A stretch of 64,000 nucleotides of DNA, from contig CAWGCJ010000007.1 of the NCBI GenBank assembly GCA_963821095.1, forward strand, positions 434,001 to 498,000, in the 5' to 3' direction. A model generated the notes under the pieces. It ran no database searches. It saw nothing but the letters and a program-made list of their open reading frames with translations, and was not told where the DNA came from. Source of the stretch: CAVPHV01 sp963821095 (lineage in GTDB: Bacteria; Actinomycetota; Acidimicrobiia; Spongiisociales; UBA5794). The translations under genes and the position numbers were made by a program. This document shows, one piece after another, positions 33,755 through 41,919 of this stretch. Positions within the stretch are counted from its first letter, which is position 1. Each line of letters begins with the position of its first letter.

Positions 33755-34177
33755 TCACCGCTGCGCCGTCAGGCGCACCACCGGGATTGCTCGATCGGTT
33801 CTCGACTGGTATTCGGCGTAGCCCGCGTAGGCGGCGACGGCTCGGTCCCACCAGGTCGAGCGCTCCGGCTCGGCCAGTGGGGTGGCGACTGCGTCGTAAC
33901 GCCGGCCGGGCAACTCGACCGTGACTCGGGGCTCTTGGATCAGGTTGGCGTACCACTCTGGATGCTGGGGTCGCCCGCCCCACGATGCGATGATGATGAG
34001 GTCGGGGCCGTCTTGGAGGTAGAGGAGCGGGACCGTGTGCGGTTGACCGCTGCGACGGCCCGCGGTGGTCAAGAGCAGCATGTCGTTGTTGACAAGACGT
34101 TTGCCGACCCGGCCGGAAGTGCCCCGGAAGAGCAATCGGTGGAGGGTGGAAAGTCGCCGCGCGGTGTTGTCTTGCAT
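33755..34177 (-). CDS. F420-dependent nitroreductase/quinone reductase family (Ddn-like)
   Basis: 140 residues of the deazaflavin-dependent nitroreductase fold. Visible blocks: LLLTTAGRRSGQPHTVPLLY, then LIIIASWGGRPQHPEWYANL and PRVTVELPGRRYDAVATPL, with the ending AYAGYAEYQSRTDRAIPVVR. These split-barrel enzymes use F420H2 to reduce quinones or nitro compounds. ATG 34177 gives a family-sized protein; ATGs at 34239 and 34254 would add 21-26 residues. No good ribosome-binding site is visible at any of them. It runs between the two tiny zinc-ribbon genes, convergent with copy A and divergent from copy B. Confidence 0.85.
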   Translation of the reverse strand: MQDNTARRLSTLHRLLFRGTSGRVGKRLVNNDMLLLTTAGRRSGQPHTVPLLYLQDGPDLIIIASWGGRPQHPEWYANLIQEPRVTVELPGRRYDAVATPLAEPERSTWWDRAVAAYAGYAEYQSRTDRAIPVVRLTAQR

Positions 34178-34232
34178 GAGGAGGACGGTAGCGAACGGCG
34201 TTTTTGTCCCGGGCGGCCAATAGGATGTGGTC

Positions 34233-34367
34233 ATGCGGATGTACGCCATGTGTGCTGCTTGTGGGCGAGCTATCACGGCCACGGGCCGGCTGTGCTCGAC
34301 CTGCCGGCGCGTCGAGATCTCCAAGAGACGCATTCGCCCGTCGCGGTCGCTCGGCGAGCGTCGCTGA
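34233..34367 (+). CDS. Tiny double-CxxC zinc-ribbon protein, copy B
   Basis: 44 residues, beginning MRMYAMCAACGRAITATGRL, with CAAC and CSTC pairs and a basic tail (EISKRRIRPSRSLGERR). It is a paralogue of the 33529 gene: same length, start and cysteine spacing. No ribosome-binding site, but TAGGAT sits six bases before ATG 34233, suggesting a leaderless mRNA. It ends five bases before the M50 protease gene, so the two are probably co-transcribed. Function unknown. Confidence 0.68.
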   Translation: MRMYAMCAACGRAITATGRLCSTCRRVEISKRRIRPSRSLGERR

Positions 34368-34372
34368 CCGCC

Positions 34373-35143
34373 GTGCTTCGCTTCAAACTCGGCCAGGTTC
34401 CGGTAGGCATCCACTTCAGCTTCCTCGTGGTGCTCTTCCTTGCGCCTCGTTGGATCACCGGCGCTGAGCTGGTTGTGTGGGCACTGATGGTCGGCCTCGC
34501 CGTGTTGGTGCACGAAGCGGGTCACGCCTTCACCGTGCGCGCATTTGGGGCGCGGCAAGTCTCGATCACGCTCTTTGCGCTTGGCGGTGTCACCGCCTGG
34601 CCCGTCGGCACCGGACTGAGTGCCGGGCGGCGGTTCCTCGTTGCCGCCGCCGGGTCGGCCGTCGGCATCGCGCTCGGGGCCCCGGTGTACTGGGCGTGGA
34701 GCCAGGGAGCCTTCGACGACTCGCGCTGGCTCGAGGTGGCGGCGTACAGTTTTGCCTTCCCCTCGTTTGTCTGGGGTGTGCTCAATTGGGTACCGATTCG
34801 CCCACTCGATGGCGGTCAGATGCTCACGAGCGCCCTCGAGATCCCCTTCCCCAAGCGCGGCGAATCCATCGCCATGGTCCTTTCCTTTGCGTTCGGTGTG
34901 GCCGCCGTGCTCGTTCTCCTCAGGTACGATCTGGTCTTTGCGGCCGTGTTCATCGGCATCATCGTGTTGGCCGGCATGCGATCTGAACCGCGCCCCCAGC
35001 AGCAATCACCGCAACCGCCGCAGCCAGAAACCGCACCGCGGCAACCCCATGAGCGGCCCGGGCCGAGGCGACCGGCTTCGCCTGCCCCACCGCCGTCGGC
35101 CGATACGCCGCAGGACCTCGATCCGCCTGTCTTCCCCATATAG
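34373..35143 (+). CDS. M50-family membrane metalloprotease (site-2-protease-like)
   Basis: 256 residues. The zinc motif HEAGH lies in a transmembrane helix (LMVGLAVLVHEAGHAFTVRA, about 38-57), and the third ligand is in VLNWVPIRPLDGGQMLTSAL (about 138-157). About five to six helices are followed by a Pro/Gln-rich cytoplasmic tail of about 55 residues. Such enzymes cut membrane-bound anti-sigma factors or similar proteins inside the bilayer. The start is taken as GTG 34373, just after the zinc-ribbon gene; the substrate is unknown. Confidence 0.85.
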   Translation: MLRFKLGQVPVGIHFSFLVVLFLAPRWITGAELVVWALMVGLAVLVHEAGHAFTVRAFGARQVSITLFALGGVTAWPVGTGLSAGRRFLVAAAGSAVGIALGAPVYWAWSQGAFDDSRWLEVAAYSFAFPSFVWGVLNWVPIRPLDGGQMLTSALEIPFPKRGESIAMVLSFAFGVAAVLVLLRYDLVFAAVFIGIIVLAGMRSEPRPQQQSPQPPQPETAPRQPHERPGPRRPASPAPPPSADTPQDLDPPVFPI

Positions 35144-35151
35144 TGTCGACC

Positions 35152-35595
35152 ATGCAGTGGTATCCGGGGGTTGTCGTTGTCGGACACGGAGTCGCCTCGG
35201 GGCGCAACAAGAACGACCAGTTCCCCGGCGGTGCCTTGGCGTTGCAGGCGCCCCACTTTGCTGCGGGAGGCCTAGATATCTCGCCGTACTATTTGGGCAC
35301 GATCAACGTCGATCTCGCCCCGCGCCGGGTCGAGCTGGTGCAGCCCCATCTGACCCTCCCGCTGGTCACCTGGCTCGAGGGCTACCCCGCCGAGACCTTC
35401 TCGTTTGTTCACGCCGCCATCCGACATGGAGGTTCCGAGTATCCCGCCATGGTGTTCTACGCCCACCCGGAGACCAAGCCCGAGCATCAGCAGCCGCCCG
35501 GCGTTGTCGAGTTGATGGCCGGGTTCATCCCCGGCATCGTCCCCGGCCTCCATCTCGAGGTTGGGCTCGAACCAAAGGAGATGCGGGCAGTCTGA
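35152..35595 (+). CDS. Conserved-looking protein of unknown function
   Basis: 147 residues, soluble, no signal peptide. The block ISPYYLGTINVDLAP (about 40-54) and the opening GVVVVGHGVASGRNKNDQFP faintly recall the GTxNV substrate motif of CTP-dependent riboflavin kinases, but the likeness is too weak for a call. ATG 35152 is chosen: TATAGT lies seven bases upstream and no ribosome-binding site is present, which fits a leaderless mRNA. An in-frame GTG at 35143 is the alternative. Confidence 0.7.
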   Translation: MQWYPGVVVVGHGVASGRNKNDQFPGGALALQAPHFAAGGLDISPYYLGTINVDLAPRRVELVQPHLTLPLVTWLEGYPAETFSFVHAAIRHGGSEYPAMVFYAHPETKPEHQQPPGVVELMAGFIPGIVPGLHLEVGLEPKEMRAV

Positions 35596-35669
35596 GCGCT
35601 TGGGGCGAAAGCAGCGCTAAGGTTGAGGGGTGTTGCTCATGGCGAGGCACGACGCCGTAGCCGTGCGCT

Positions 35670-35698
35670 TTGCACTTGTTTCCAAGTGCGCATATAAT
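35670..35698 (+). promoter_or_regulatory. Strong str-operon promoter with internal palindrome
   Basis: TTGCAC (35670-35675) and a perfect TATAAT (35693-35698) with a 17-base spacer. A perfect hyphenated inverted repeat GCACTTG-TTTC-CAAGTGC (35672-35689) spans most of the spacer, an operator-like arrangement. The leader of about 180 bases to rpsL contains small hairpins (CGCCAC/GTGGCG, TCCCG/CGGGA). Confidence 0.85.
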
Positions 35699-35880
35699 CC
35701 CGCTCCGGTTTTCCCGTTTGTGCACCCGGTTACCCAGAGGCGTCTCACGACGCTGTTGTAACGGAGAGGCACCATAGGGGTCGGCTTCGCCACTCGATGT
35801 GGCGGCGCCGATTTTCGCTTGTAAGAACCCGTCCCGTATTTGCGGGATCGGGGTGCGCCGAAGAGAAGAGAGATGGCACT

Positions 35881-36252
35881 GTGCCGACCGTGCAGCAACT
35901 GATCCGTCAGGGTCGGAAGCCGAAGCCGAAGAAGACAAAGACGTTGGGTCTTGCGGGCTCGCCGCAGCGGCGCGGCGTGTGCACTCGCGTGTACACGATC
36001 ACTCCGAAGAAGCCCAACTCGGCACTTCGGAAGGTTGCACGTGTCCGCCTCACCTCTCAGATGGAGGTCACGGCCTACATCCCCGGCGAGGGCCACAACC
36101 TCCAAGAGCACTCCATCGTGCTCATCCGCGGCGGCCGGGTGAAGGATCTGCCCGGCGTTCGCTACAAGGTCATTCGCGGAGCACTCGACGCCGCAGGCGT
36201 AGAGGGCCGCAAGCAGTCCCGTTCCCGCTACGGCACCAAGAAGGATTCCTGA
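35881..36252 (+). CDS. rpsL: Ribosomal protein S12
   Basis: 123 residues of the decoding centre. From GTG 35881 the protein reads PTVQQLIRQGRKPKPKKTKT, the family start. The streptomycin-relevant segment TPKKPNSALRKVARVRL keeps Lys at the usual resistance position, and GGRVKDLPGVRYKVIRGALD is normal. Upstream in-frame codons give no homology. It overlaps rpsG by one base (TGATG). Confidence 0.97.
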   Translation: MPTVQQLIRQGRKPKPKKTKTLGLAGSPQRRGVCTRVYTITPKKPNSALRKVARVRLTSQMEVTAYIPGEGHNLQEHSIVLIRGGRVKDLPGVRYKVIRGALDAAGVEGRKQSRSRYGTKKDS

Positions 36253-36719
36253 TGCGTAGGGCACCCGCCGAAGTTCGCACGATCGAGCCGGATCCGGTCT
36301 ACAAGAGCCTTGTTGTCAGCCAGGTCATCAACAAGGTGTTGTGGCGTGGCAAGAAGGGCGCCGCTCGCCGCATCGTCTACGGCTCACTCGACATCGTCGA
36401 GCAGCGCACCGGGGGCGACCCCATTCAGACGCTGAAGAAGGCCATGGACAACATCAGGCCGACGCTCGAAGTGCGTTCCCGCCGGGTCGGTGGCTCGTCG
36501 TACCAGGTGCCGGTGGAGGTTCGCCCTCGCCGCGCCCAGACGCTGGCCGTCCGCTGGTTGGTCGAGTTCGCTCGCAAGCGCAAAGAGCCGACCATGGCGA
36601 TGCGCCTCGCAAACGAGATCCTCGACGCCGCTAACCGCACCGGTTCGGCCGTGAAGCGACGCGAAGACGTTCACAAAATGGCGGAGTCCAACAAGGCCTT
36701 CGCCCACTACCGCTGGTAA
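36252..36719 (+). CDS. rpsG: Ribosomal protein S7
   Basis: 155 residues; binds the 3' major domain of 16S rRNA. Blocks RRAPAEVRTIEPDPVYKSLV, GGDPIQTLKKAMDNIRPTLE and SRRVGGSSYQVPVEVRPRRA are typical; the end is NKAFAHYRW. ATG shares its A with the rpsL stop. Confidence 0.97.
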   Translation: MRRAPAEVRTIEPDPVYKSLVVSQVINKVLWRGKKGAARRIVYGSLDIVEQRTGGDPIQTLKKAMDNIRPTLEVRSRRVGGSSYQVPVEVRPRRAQTLAVRWLVEFARKRKEPTMAMRLANEILDAANRTGSAVKRREDVHKMAESNKAFAHYRW

Positions 36720-36738
36720 GCAGACAGAGACGACACTC

Positions 36739-38823
36739 ATGGCACGCAGCATCAAGCTCGAGATGGTTCGCAACATCGGGATCATGGCCCACATCGACGC
36801 GGGCAAGACCACGACCACCGAGCGAATCCTCTACTACACGGGACGCACCTACAAGATGGGTGAGGTCCATGAAGGCGCGGCCGTCATGGACTGGATGGAG
36901 CAGGAGCAGGAGCGGGGGATCACGATCACCTCCGCGGCCACCACCTGTGAGTGGAACGGCCACACCATCAACATCATCGATACGCCGGGTCACGTTGACT
37001 TCACCGTCGAGGTGGAGCGTTCGCTACGCGTTCTCGACGGTGCCGTCGCCGTGTTCGATGCCGTTTCCGGAGTTGAACCGCAGTCCGAGACGGTATGGCG
37101 CCAGGCTGACAAGTACGGCGTGCCTCGGGTCTGCTTCATCAACAAGATGGATAGGGTCGGGGCCGATTTTTATGCCTCCATGCAGTCCATCGTTGATCGA
37201 CTGGGTGGCAACCCTGTCGCGATCCAGATCCCCATCGGTGCCGAGTCCGAGTTCGGCGGGGTCATCGACCTCGTTGACATGCGGGCCATCATCTGGCACG
37301 ACGAGGAAGGCAAAGACCGCGAGGTCGTCGAAATCCCCGCCGAATACAAGGCGCAGGCCGAAGAGTGGCACGCCAAGATGCTCGACATCGTTGCCGCCGA
37401 GGACGAGGAACTTCTCGAGAAGTATCTCGAGGACAACGACCTCGAGCCTGAGGAGATCCGCAAGGTGATCCGCAAGGGCACCGTCAACCGTGACTTTGTC
37501 CCCGTGTTGTGTGGCTCGGCCTTCAAGAACAAGGGTGTCCAACCGCTGCTCGACGCCGTCGTCTGGTACCTGCCCAGCCCAATGGAACTGCCGCCCGTCG
37601 CCGGCTTCAAGCCCGGCAACGAAAGTGTGATCCTGGAGCGTCCGCCCGAAGATGACGCCCCGTTCAGCGCACTTGCCTTCAAGATCATGAGCGACCCGTA
37701 CGTCGGCAAGTTGACCTACTTCCGGGTCTACAGCGGCCACCTCAACAAGGGCGACGCCGTCACCAATACCACCGACTCCAAGAAGGAGCGGTTTGGGCGG
37801 CTGTTGCGGATGCATGCCTCCAAGCAGGAGGACATCGACGAGATCTTCACGGGTGACATCGTTGCTGCGGTCGGCCTCAAGCACACCAGGACCGGTGACA
37901 CCCTGTCGGCAGTCAGCGACCCGATTCAGCTCGAGTCGATGACCTTCCCCGACCCGGTGATCGCGGTTGCGATCGAGCCCAAGACCAAGACGGATCAGGA
38001 CAAGCTCGGAACGGCCTTGGCTCGCCTCGCTGAGGAAGACCCCACCTTCCGGGTGCGGTCCGACGAAGACACTGGCCAAACGATCATCTCCGGGATGGGT
38101 GAACTCCACCTCGAGGTGATCGTCTCGCGGCTGTTGCGTGAGTTCAAGGTCGACGCCAATGTTGGCCGGCCGCAGGTGGCGTATCGCGAGACCGTGAAGC
38201 GCCATGTGACGAAGATCGACGGCAAGCTGAGGCGCCAAACCGGCGGCTCCGGCATGTTCGGCCATGTCGTCATCGACCTCGAGCCGCTTGCCCCCGGCAG
38301 CGGGTTCGAGTTCGTCGACAAGGTCAAGGGCGGCAACGTCCCTCGTGAATACATTGGTGCCGTCGAGAAGGGAATCCGCGATGCCCTTGATGGCGGGATC
38401 CTGGCGGGATACCCGCTCGTCGACATGCGGGCGACCCTCACGGACGGGTCGTCCCATGCGGTCGACTCCAACGAGATGGCCTTCAGGATTGCCGGGTCGA
38501 TGGCGCTGCAAGCAGCAGCCAAGTCGGCCGGGATCAAGCTGCTCGAACCGATGATGGAGATCGAGGTCGTCACCCCCGAGGAGTACATGGGTGATGTCAT
38601 CGGTGACATTTCGTCACGGCGCGGCAAAGTCGAGTCAATGGATGCCCGCGGCAATGGTCGCGTCATCACCGCATTGGCTCCGCTGGCCGAGATGTTCGGC
38701 TATGCCACGGATCTGCGGTCACGGACCCAGGGCCGGGCGAACTACACCATGCAATTCCATTCGTACCAGGAAGTGCCTGCTGCGGTCGCGAAAGAGATCG
38801 TGGCCAAGGTTCGAGGCGAGTAA
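36739..38823 (+). CDS. fusA: Elongation factor G
   Basis: 694-residue translocase GTPase. G1 AHIDAGKTTTTERILYYTG, G2 ERGITITSAATT, G3 DTPGHVDFTVEVERSLRVLD and G4 NKMDRVGADF are present, followed by domains II to V, with SRRGKVESMDARGN near the C-terminus. It follows rpsG in the str operon and precedes tuf copy 2. Confidence 0.97.
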   Translation: MARSIKLEMVRNIGIMAHIDAGKTTTTERILYYTGRTYKMGEVHEGAAVMDWMEQEQERGITITSAATTCEWNGHTINIIDTPGHVDFTVEVERSLRVLDGAVAVFDAVSGVEPQSETVWRQADKYGVPRVCFINKMDRVGADFYASMQSIVDRLGGNPVAIQIPIGAESEFGGVIDLVDMRAIIWHDEEGKDREVVEIPAEYKAQAEEWHAKMLDIVAAEDEELLEKYLEDNDLEPEEIRKVIRKGTVNRDFVPVLCGSAFKNKGVQPLLDAVVWYLPSPMELPPVAGFKPGNESVILERPPEDDAPFSALAFKIMSDPYVGKLTYFRVYSGHLNKGDAVTNTTDSKKERFGRLLRMHASKQEDIDEIFTGDIVAAVGLKHTRTGDTLSAVSDPIQLESMTFPDPVIAVAIEPKTKTDQDKLGTALARLAEEDPTFRVRSDEDTGQTIISGMGELHLEVIVSRLLREFKVDANVGRPQVAYRETVKRHVTKIDGKLRRQTGGSGMFGHVVIDLEPLAPGSGFEFVDKVKGGNVPREYIGAVEKGIRDALDGGILAGYPLVDMRATLTDGSSHAVDSNEMAFRIAGSMALQAAAKSAGIKLLEPMMEIEVVTPEEYMGDVIGDISSRRGKVESMDARGNGRVITALAPLAEMFGYATDLRSRTQGRANYTMQFHSYQEVPAAVAKEIVAKVRGE

Positions 38824-38842
38824 CCCAAGGAGATAGAGAGAG

Positions 38843-40033
38843 ATGGCGAAGGCGAAGTTCGAGCGGACGAAGCCGCATGTGAATGTCGGGACTATGGGTC
38901 ATATTGATCATGGGAAGACGACGTTGACGGCTGCTATCACGAAGGTGCTTGCTGAGCAGGGTGATGGGGCGACGGAGTTTACGGCGTTTGATGAGATTGA
39001 TAAGGCGCCGGAGGAGCGTGAGCGGGGGATCACGATTGCGATTGCGCATGTGGAGTATGAGACGGCGAATCGGCATTATGCGCATGTTGATATGCCGGGG
39101 CATGCGGATTATGTGAAGAACATGATTACGGGTGCGGCGCAGATTGATGGTGCGGTGTTGGTGGTGTCGGCGGCTGATGGTCCGATGCCGCAGACGCGTG
39201 AGCATGTGTTGTTGGCTCGTCAGGTTGGGGTTCCGTTCATTGTGGTGTATTTGAACAAGACGGATCAGGTTGATGATGATGAGTTGTTGGATTTGGTGGA
39301 GTTAGAGGTTCGGGATTTGCTGACGGAGTATGAGTTTCCGGGTGATGATGTTCCGGTGGTTCGTGGGTCTGCGTTGGCGGCGTTGAATGGGGATGCGGCT
39401 GGTGAGGCGTCGGTTGTTGAGTTGATGGAGGCGGTGGATTCGTATATTCCTGAGCCGGAGCGGGATACGGAGAAGCCGTTCATGATGGCGATTGAGGATG
39501 TGTTTTCGATTACGGGTCGTGGGACGGTGGTGACGGGCCGGATTGAGACGGGGATCATTCATGTGGGTGAGCAGGTTGAGATTGTGGGGATTCGGGAGTT
39601 GCAGACGACGACGGTGACCGGGGTGGAGATGTTCCGGAAGTTGTTGGATGAGGGTCAGGCTGGCGACAATGTGGGGTTGTTGTTGCGGGGGATTGGGAAG
39701 GATGATGTGGAGCGGGGTCAGGTGGTGGCGAAGCCTGGTTCGATTACGCCGCATACGGATTTTGATGGTCAGGTGTATGTGTTGACGAAGGAGGAGGGTG
39801 GTCGGCATAACCCGTTTTTTGATGGGTATCGGCCGCAGTTTTATTTCCGGACGACGGATGTGACGGGGACGGTGCATTTGCCGGCGGGTACCGAGATGGT
39901 GATGCCGGGTGATAACACGGAGATGCAGGTGGAGTTGATTCAGTCGATTGCGATGGATGAGGGTCAGCGGTTCGCGATTCGTGAGGGTGGCCGGACGGTT
40001 GGTGCCGGTCGTGTCATCAAGATCAACAAGTAA
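38843..40033 (+). CDS. tuf: Elongation factor Tu, copy 2
   Basis: Same 396-residue EF-Tu as the 16597 copy, here in the classical str-operon place after fusA. AAGGAG lies about 13 bases before ATG 38843. The coding DNA appears identical to copy 1 and identity continues about 35 bases past the stop, through the first hairpin, while the upstream flanks differ completely. It has the same G/T-ending codon bias, in sharp contrast to fusA before it and rpsJ after it. Confidence 0.98.
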   Translation: MAKAKFERTKPHVNVGTMGHIDHGKTTLTAAITKVLAEQGDGATEFTAFDEIDKAPEERERGITIAIAHVEYETANRHYAHVDMPGHADYVKNMITGAAQIDGAVLVVSAADGPMPQTREHVLLARQVGVPFIVVYLNKTDQVDDDELLDLVELEVRDLLTEYEFPGDDVPVVRGSALAALNGDAAGEASVVELMEAVDSYIPEPERDTEKPFMMAIEDVFSITGRGTVVTGRIETGIIHVGEQVEIVGIRELQTTTVTGVEMFRKLLDEGQAGDNVGLLLRGIGKDDVERGQVVAKPGSITPHTDFDGQVYVLTKEEGGRHNPFFDGYRPQFYFRTTDVTGTVHLPAGTEMVMPGDNTEMQVELIQSIAMDEGQRFAIREGGRTVGAGRVIKINK

Positions 40034-40035
40034 CG

Positions 40036-40080
40036 CGGACCGACGAAGTCGGTCCGTAAGGAGTTTCCTCCGGAAACTCC
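40036..40080 (+). repeat. Hairpin pair after tuf copy 2
   Basis: Hairpin 40036-40056 (CGGACCGAC/GTCGGTCCG, loop GAA) equals that of tuf copy 1. Hairpin 40060-40080 is a perfect GGAGTTTCC / GGAAACTCC stem; in copy 1 the matching element has drifted and pairs imperfectly. It lies before rpsJ and may modulate read-through. Confidence 0.6.
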
Positions 40081-40116
40081 ACGCTGGGGACTTAGTAGAG
40101 AGCAGAGCAGAGGACA

Positions 40117-40431
40117 ATGGCTGACAACGAGCATCGGATCCGGATTCGCCTGAAGGCGTACGACCACAGCGTGGTCGATGAATCGGCGCGCAAGATCGCC
40201 GAGACCGTTATCCGCACCCAAGCAAAGATCAAGGGTCCTGTGCCGTTGCCGACACGGATCCATCGCTACTGCGTCATTCGGGGACCGCACGTCGACAAGA
40301 CGAGCCGTGAGCACTTCGAGATGCGTATTCACAAACGCCTCATCGACATCCTCGAACCGACCCCGAAGACCGTGGACTCGCTCATGCGCCTCGACCTGCC
40401 GGCAGGTGTAGAAGTGGAGATCAAGACGTGA
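40117..40431 (+). CDS. rpsJ: Ribosomal protein S10
   Basis: 104 residues. Typical blocks IRIRLKAYDHSVVDESARKI, GPVPLPTRIHRYCVIRGPHV and SREHFEMRIHKRLIDILEPT. S10 also partners NusB/NusG in antitermination. Its stop overlaps the GTG of rplC. Confidence 0.97.
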   Translation: MADNEHRIRIRLKAYDHSVVDESARKIAETVIRTQAKIKGPVPLPTRIHRYCVIRGPHVDKTSREHFEMRIHKRLIDILEPTPKTVDSLMRLDLPAGVEVEIKT

Positions 40432-41066
40432 ATGCCATCGTTGGTGAGAAGCTGGGCATGACTCAGATCTTTGATGATGAGTCGCGGGCCATCCCCGTGA
40501 CCATCATCAAAGCTGGGCCGGTCCGCGTCGTCCAGGTCAAGCGCCAGGAAACCGACGGCTACTCAGCCATTCAGATCGCCTACAAGGTGCTTCCCGACAA
40601 GCAGGTGAAGCGGCCCCAGAGCGGCCATTTCGCCAAGGCCAACGTGCCGCCGTCGAAGCACCTCGTGGAAGTTCGCGTCGACGATCCCGATGCCTACGAG
40701 TTGGGCCAGGAGATCAAGGTCGGCGACCTCTTCACCGAGGGCGGCAAGGCTGATGTGACCGGGATCTCGAAGGGCAAGGGATTTGCCGGGGTCATGAAGC
40801 GGCACAATTTCAAAGGCCAAGGGGCCTCCCACGGCGCACACAAGGTTCACCGTGCCCCCGGCGCCATCGGCGCCTGTGCAACTCCCTCGCGGGTGTTCAA
40901 GGGCAAGCGGCTTCCGGGCCGCATGGGTGGCGACAAGACAACGGTCATGAACCTCGACGTCGTCAAGGTCGACGCGGAGCGTGACCTCGTGATGGTGCGC
41001 GGCGCCGTCCCCGGACCTCGGGGCGCCGTCGTGGTGATTCGAGAGGCGGTGAAGGCCCATGGCTGA
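40428..41066 (+). CDS. rplC: Ribosomal protein L3
   Basis: 212 residues. GEKLGMTQIFDDESRAIPVT at the start and the long loop KGQGASHGAHKVHRAPGAIG that reaches the peptidyl-transferase centre identify L3. GTG 40428 overlaps rpsJ by four bases. Confidence 0.97.
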   Translation: MNAIVGEKLGMTQIFDDESRAIPVTIIKAGPVRVVQVKRQETDGYSAIQIAYKVLPDKQVKRPQSGHFAKANVPPSKHLVEVRVDDPDAYELGQEIKVGDLFTEGGKADVTGISKGKGFAGVMKRHNFKGQGASHGAHKVHRAPGAIGACATPSRVFKGKRLPGRMGGDKTTVMNLDVVKVDAERDLVMVRGAVPGPRGAVVVIREAVKAHG

Positions 41067-41919
41067 CAAGCTGACTGCAGAGCTCTACTCCGCCGACGGC
41101 GAGGTGCAGGGCACCATTGACCTCAATCCCGACATCTTCGGGATCACGCCAAACGTCCCGGTGATGCACCAGGTCGTGACGGCGCAGCTTGCTGCGGCCC
41201 GGGCAGGGACGCACTCGACCAAAACTCGTGCCGAGGTGCGCGGTGGTGGCCGCAAGCCATGGCGCCAGAAGGGTCTCGGCCGGGCTCGCCACGGATCGAT
41301 CCGCTCACCGCAGTGGGCCGGCGGCGGCGTTGCCCACGGTCCCAAGCCGCGTGACTACTCCCAGCGCACGCCCAAGAAGATGAAGCGCCTCGCTCTGCGG
41401 TCGGCCCTTTCGGCCCGTGCCGCGGACGGCCAGATCAAGGTCGTTGAGACCTTTGACGTCTGGGAAGCACCCAAGACCAAGAGCGCCATTGCGTTGCTCG
41501 AGTCAATGGGCGTAACCGGCAAGGTGCTGTTGATCGCCGAGGACACCGAGCGTGTGGCGATCAAGTCCTTCCGCAACCTCGGCCATGTGATCGCCAGCAA
41601 CCTGGGCCAGGCCAACACGTATGACGTGCTGTGGGCCGACACGATCATCATGAGCCGGGGAACCCTGGGTCTCGGCCAGAGTGCCCCCCGCGGTACCGCC
41701 GAGCACGCAGCAGGTGTTTCCGGCGGAAACGGGGCCGCAGCGGCCGACGAGGCTGCGGCAGAGAACGCGGCAGAAGATGCCGCCGCAGCCAAGGAACTCG
41801 CCGCCGAAATGGTCATTGCCGGAGAGGAAGCCGCCGCGGTTGCCACTGCGGAGGCGGAGGCCACCGCGGCTGCGACATTTGAAGCGATCGAGACCGACGA
41901 CGACGGGGAGGATGCCTGA
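41059..41919 (+). CDS. rplD: Ribosomal protein L4 with acidic Ala-rich tail
   Basis: L4 lines the exit tunnel and in some bacteria represses its own operon. The core (1 to about 207) has the loop TRAEVRGGGRKPWRQKGLGR followed by ARHGSIRSPQWAGGGVAHGP. After LGLGQSAPRGTAEHAAGVSG the chain continues for about 75 residues rich in Ala and Glu (DEAAAENAAEDAAAAKELAA, ending IETDDDGEDA). L4 normally ends near 205-215 residues; this one has 286. The tail resembles those of L10 and S3 here. It overlaps rplC by eight bases. Confidence 0.96.
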   Translation: MADKLTAELYSADGEVQGTIDLNPDIFGITPNVPVMHQVVTAQLAAARAGTHSTKTRAEVRGGGRKPWRQKGLGRARHGSIRSPQWAGGGVAHGPKPRDYSQRTPKKMKRLALRSALSARAADGQIKVVETFDVWEAPKTKSAIALLESMGVTGKVLLIAEDTERVAIKSFRNLGHVIASNLGQANTYDVLWADTIIMSRGTLGLGQSAPRGTAEHAAGVSGGNGAAAADEAAAENAAEDAAAAKELAAEMVIAGEEAAAVATAEAEATAAATFEAIETDDDGEDA

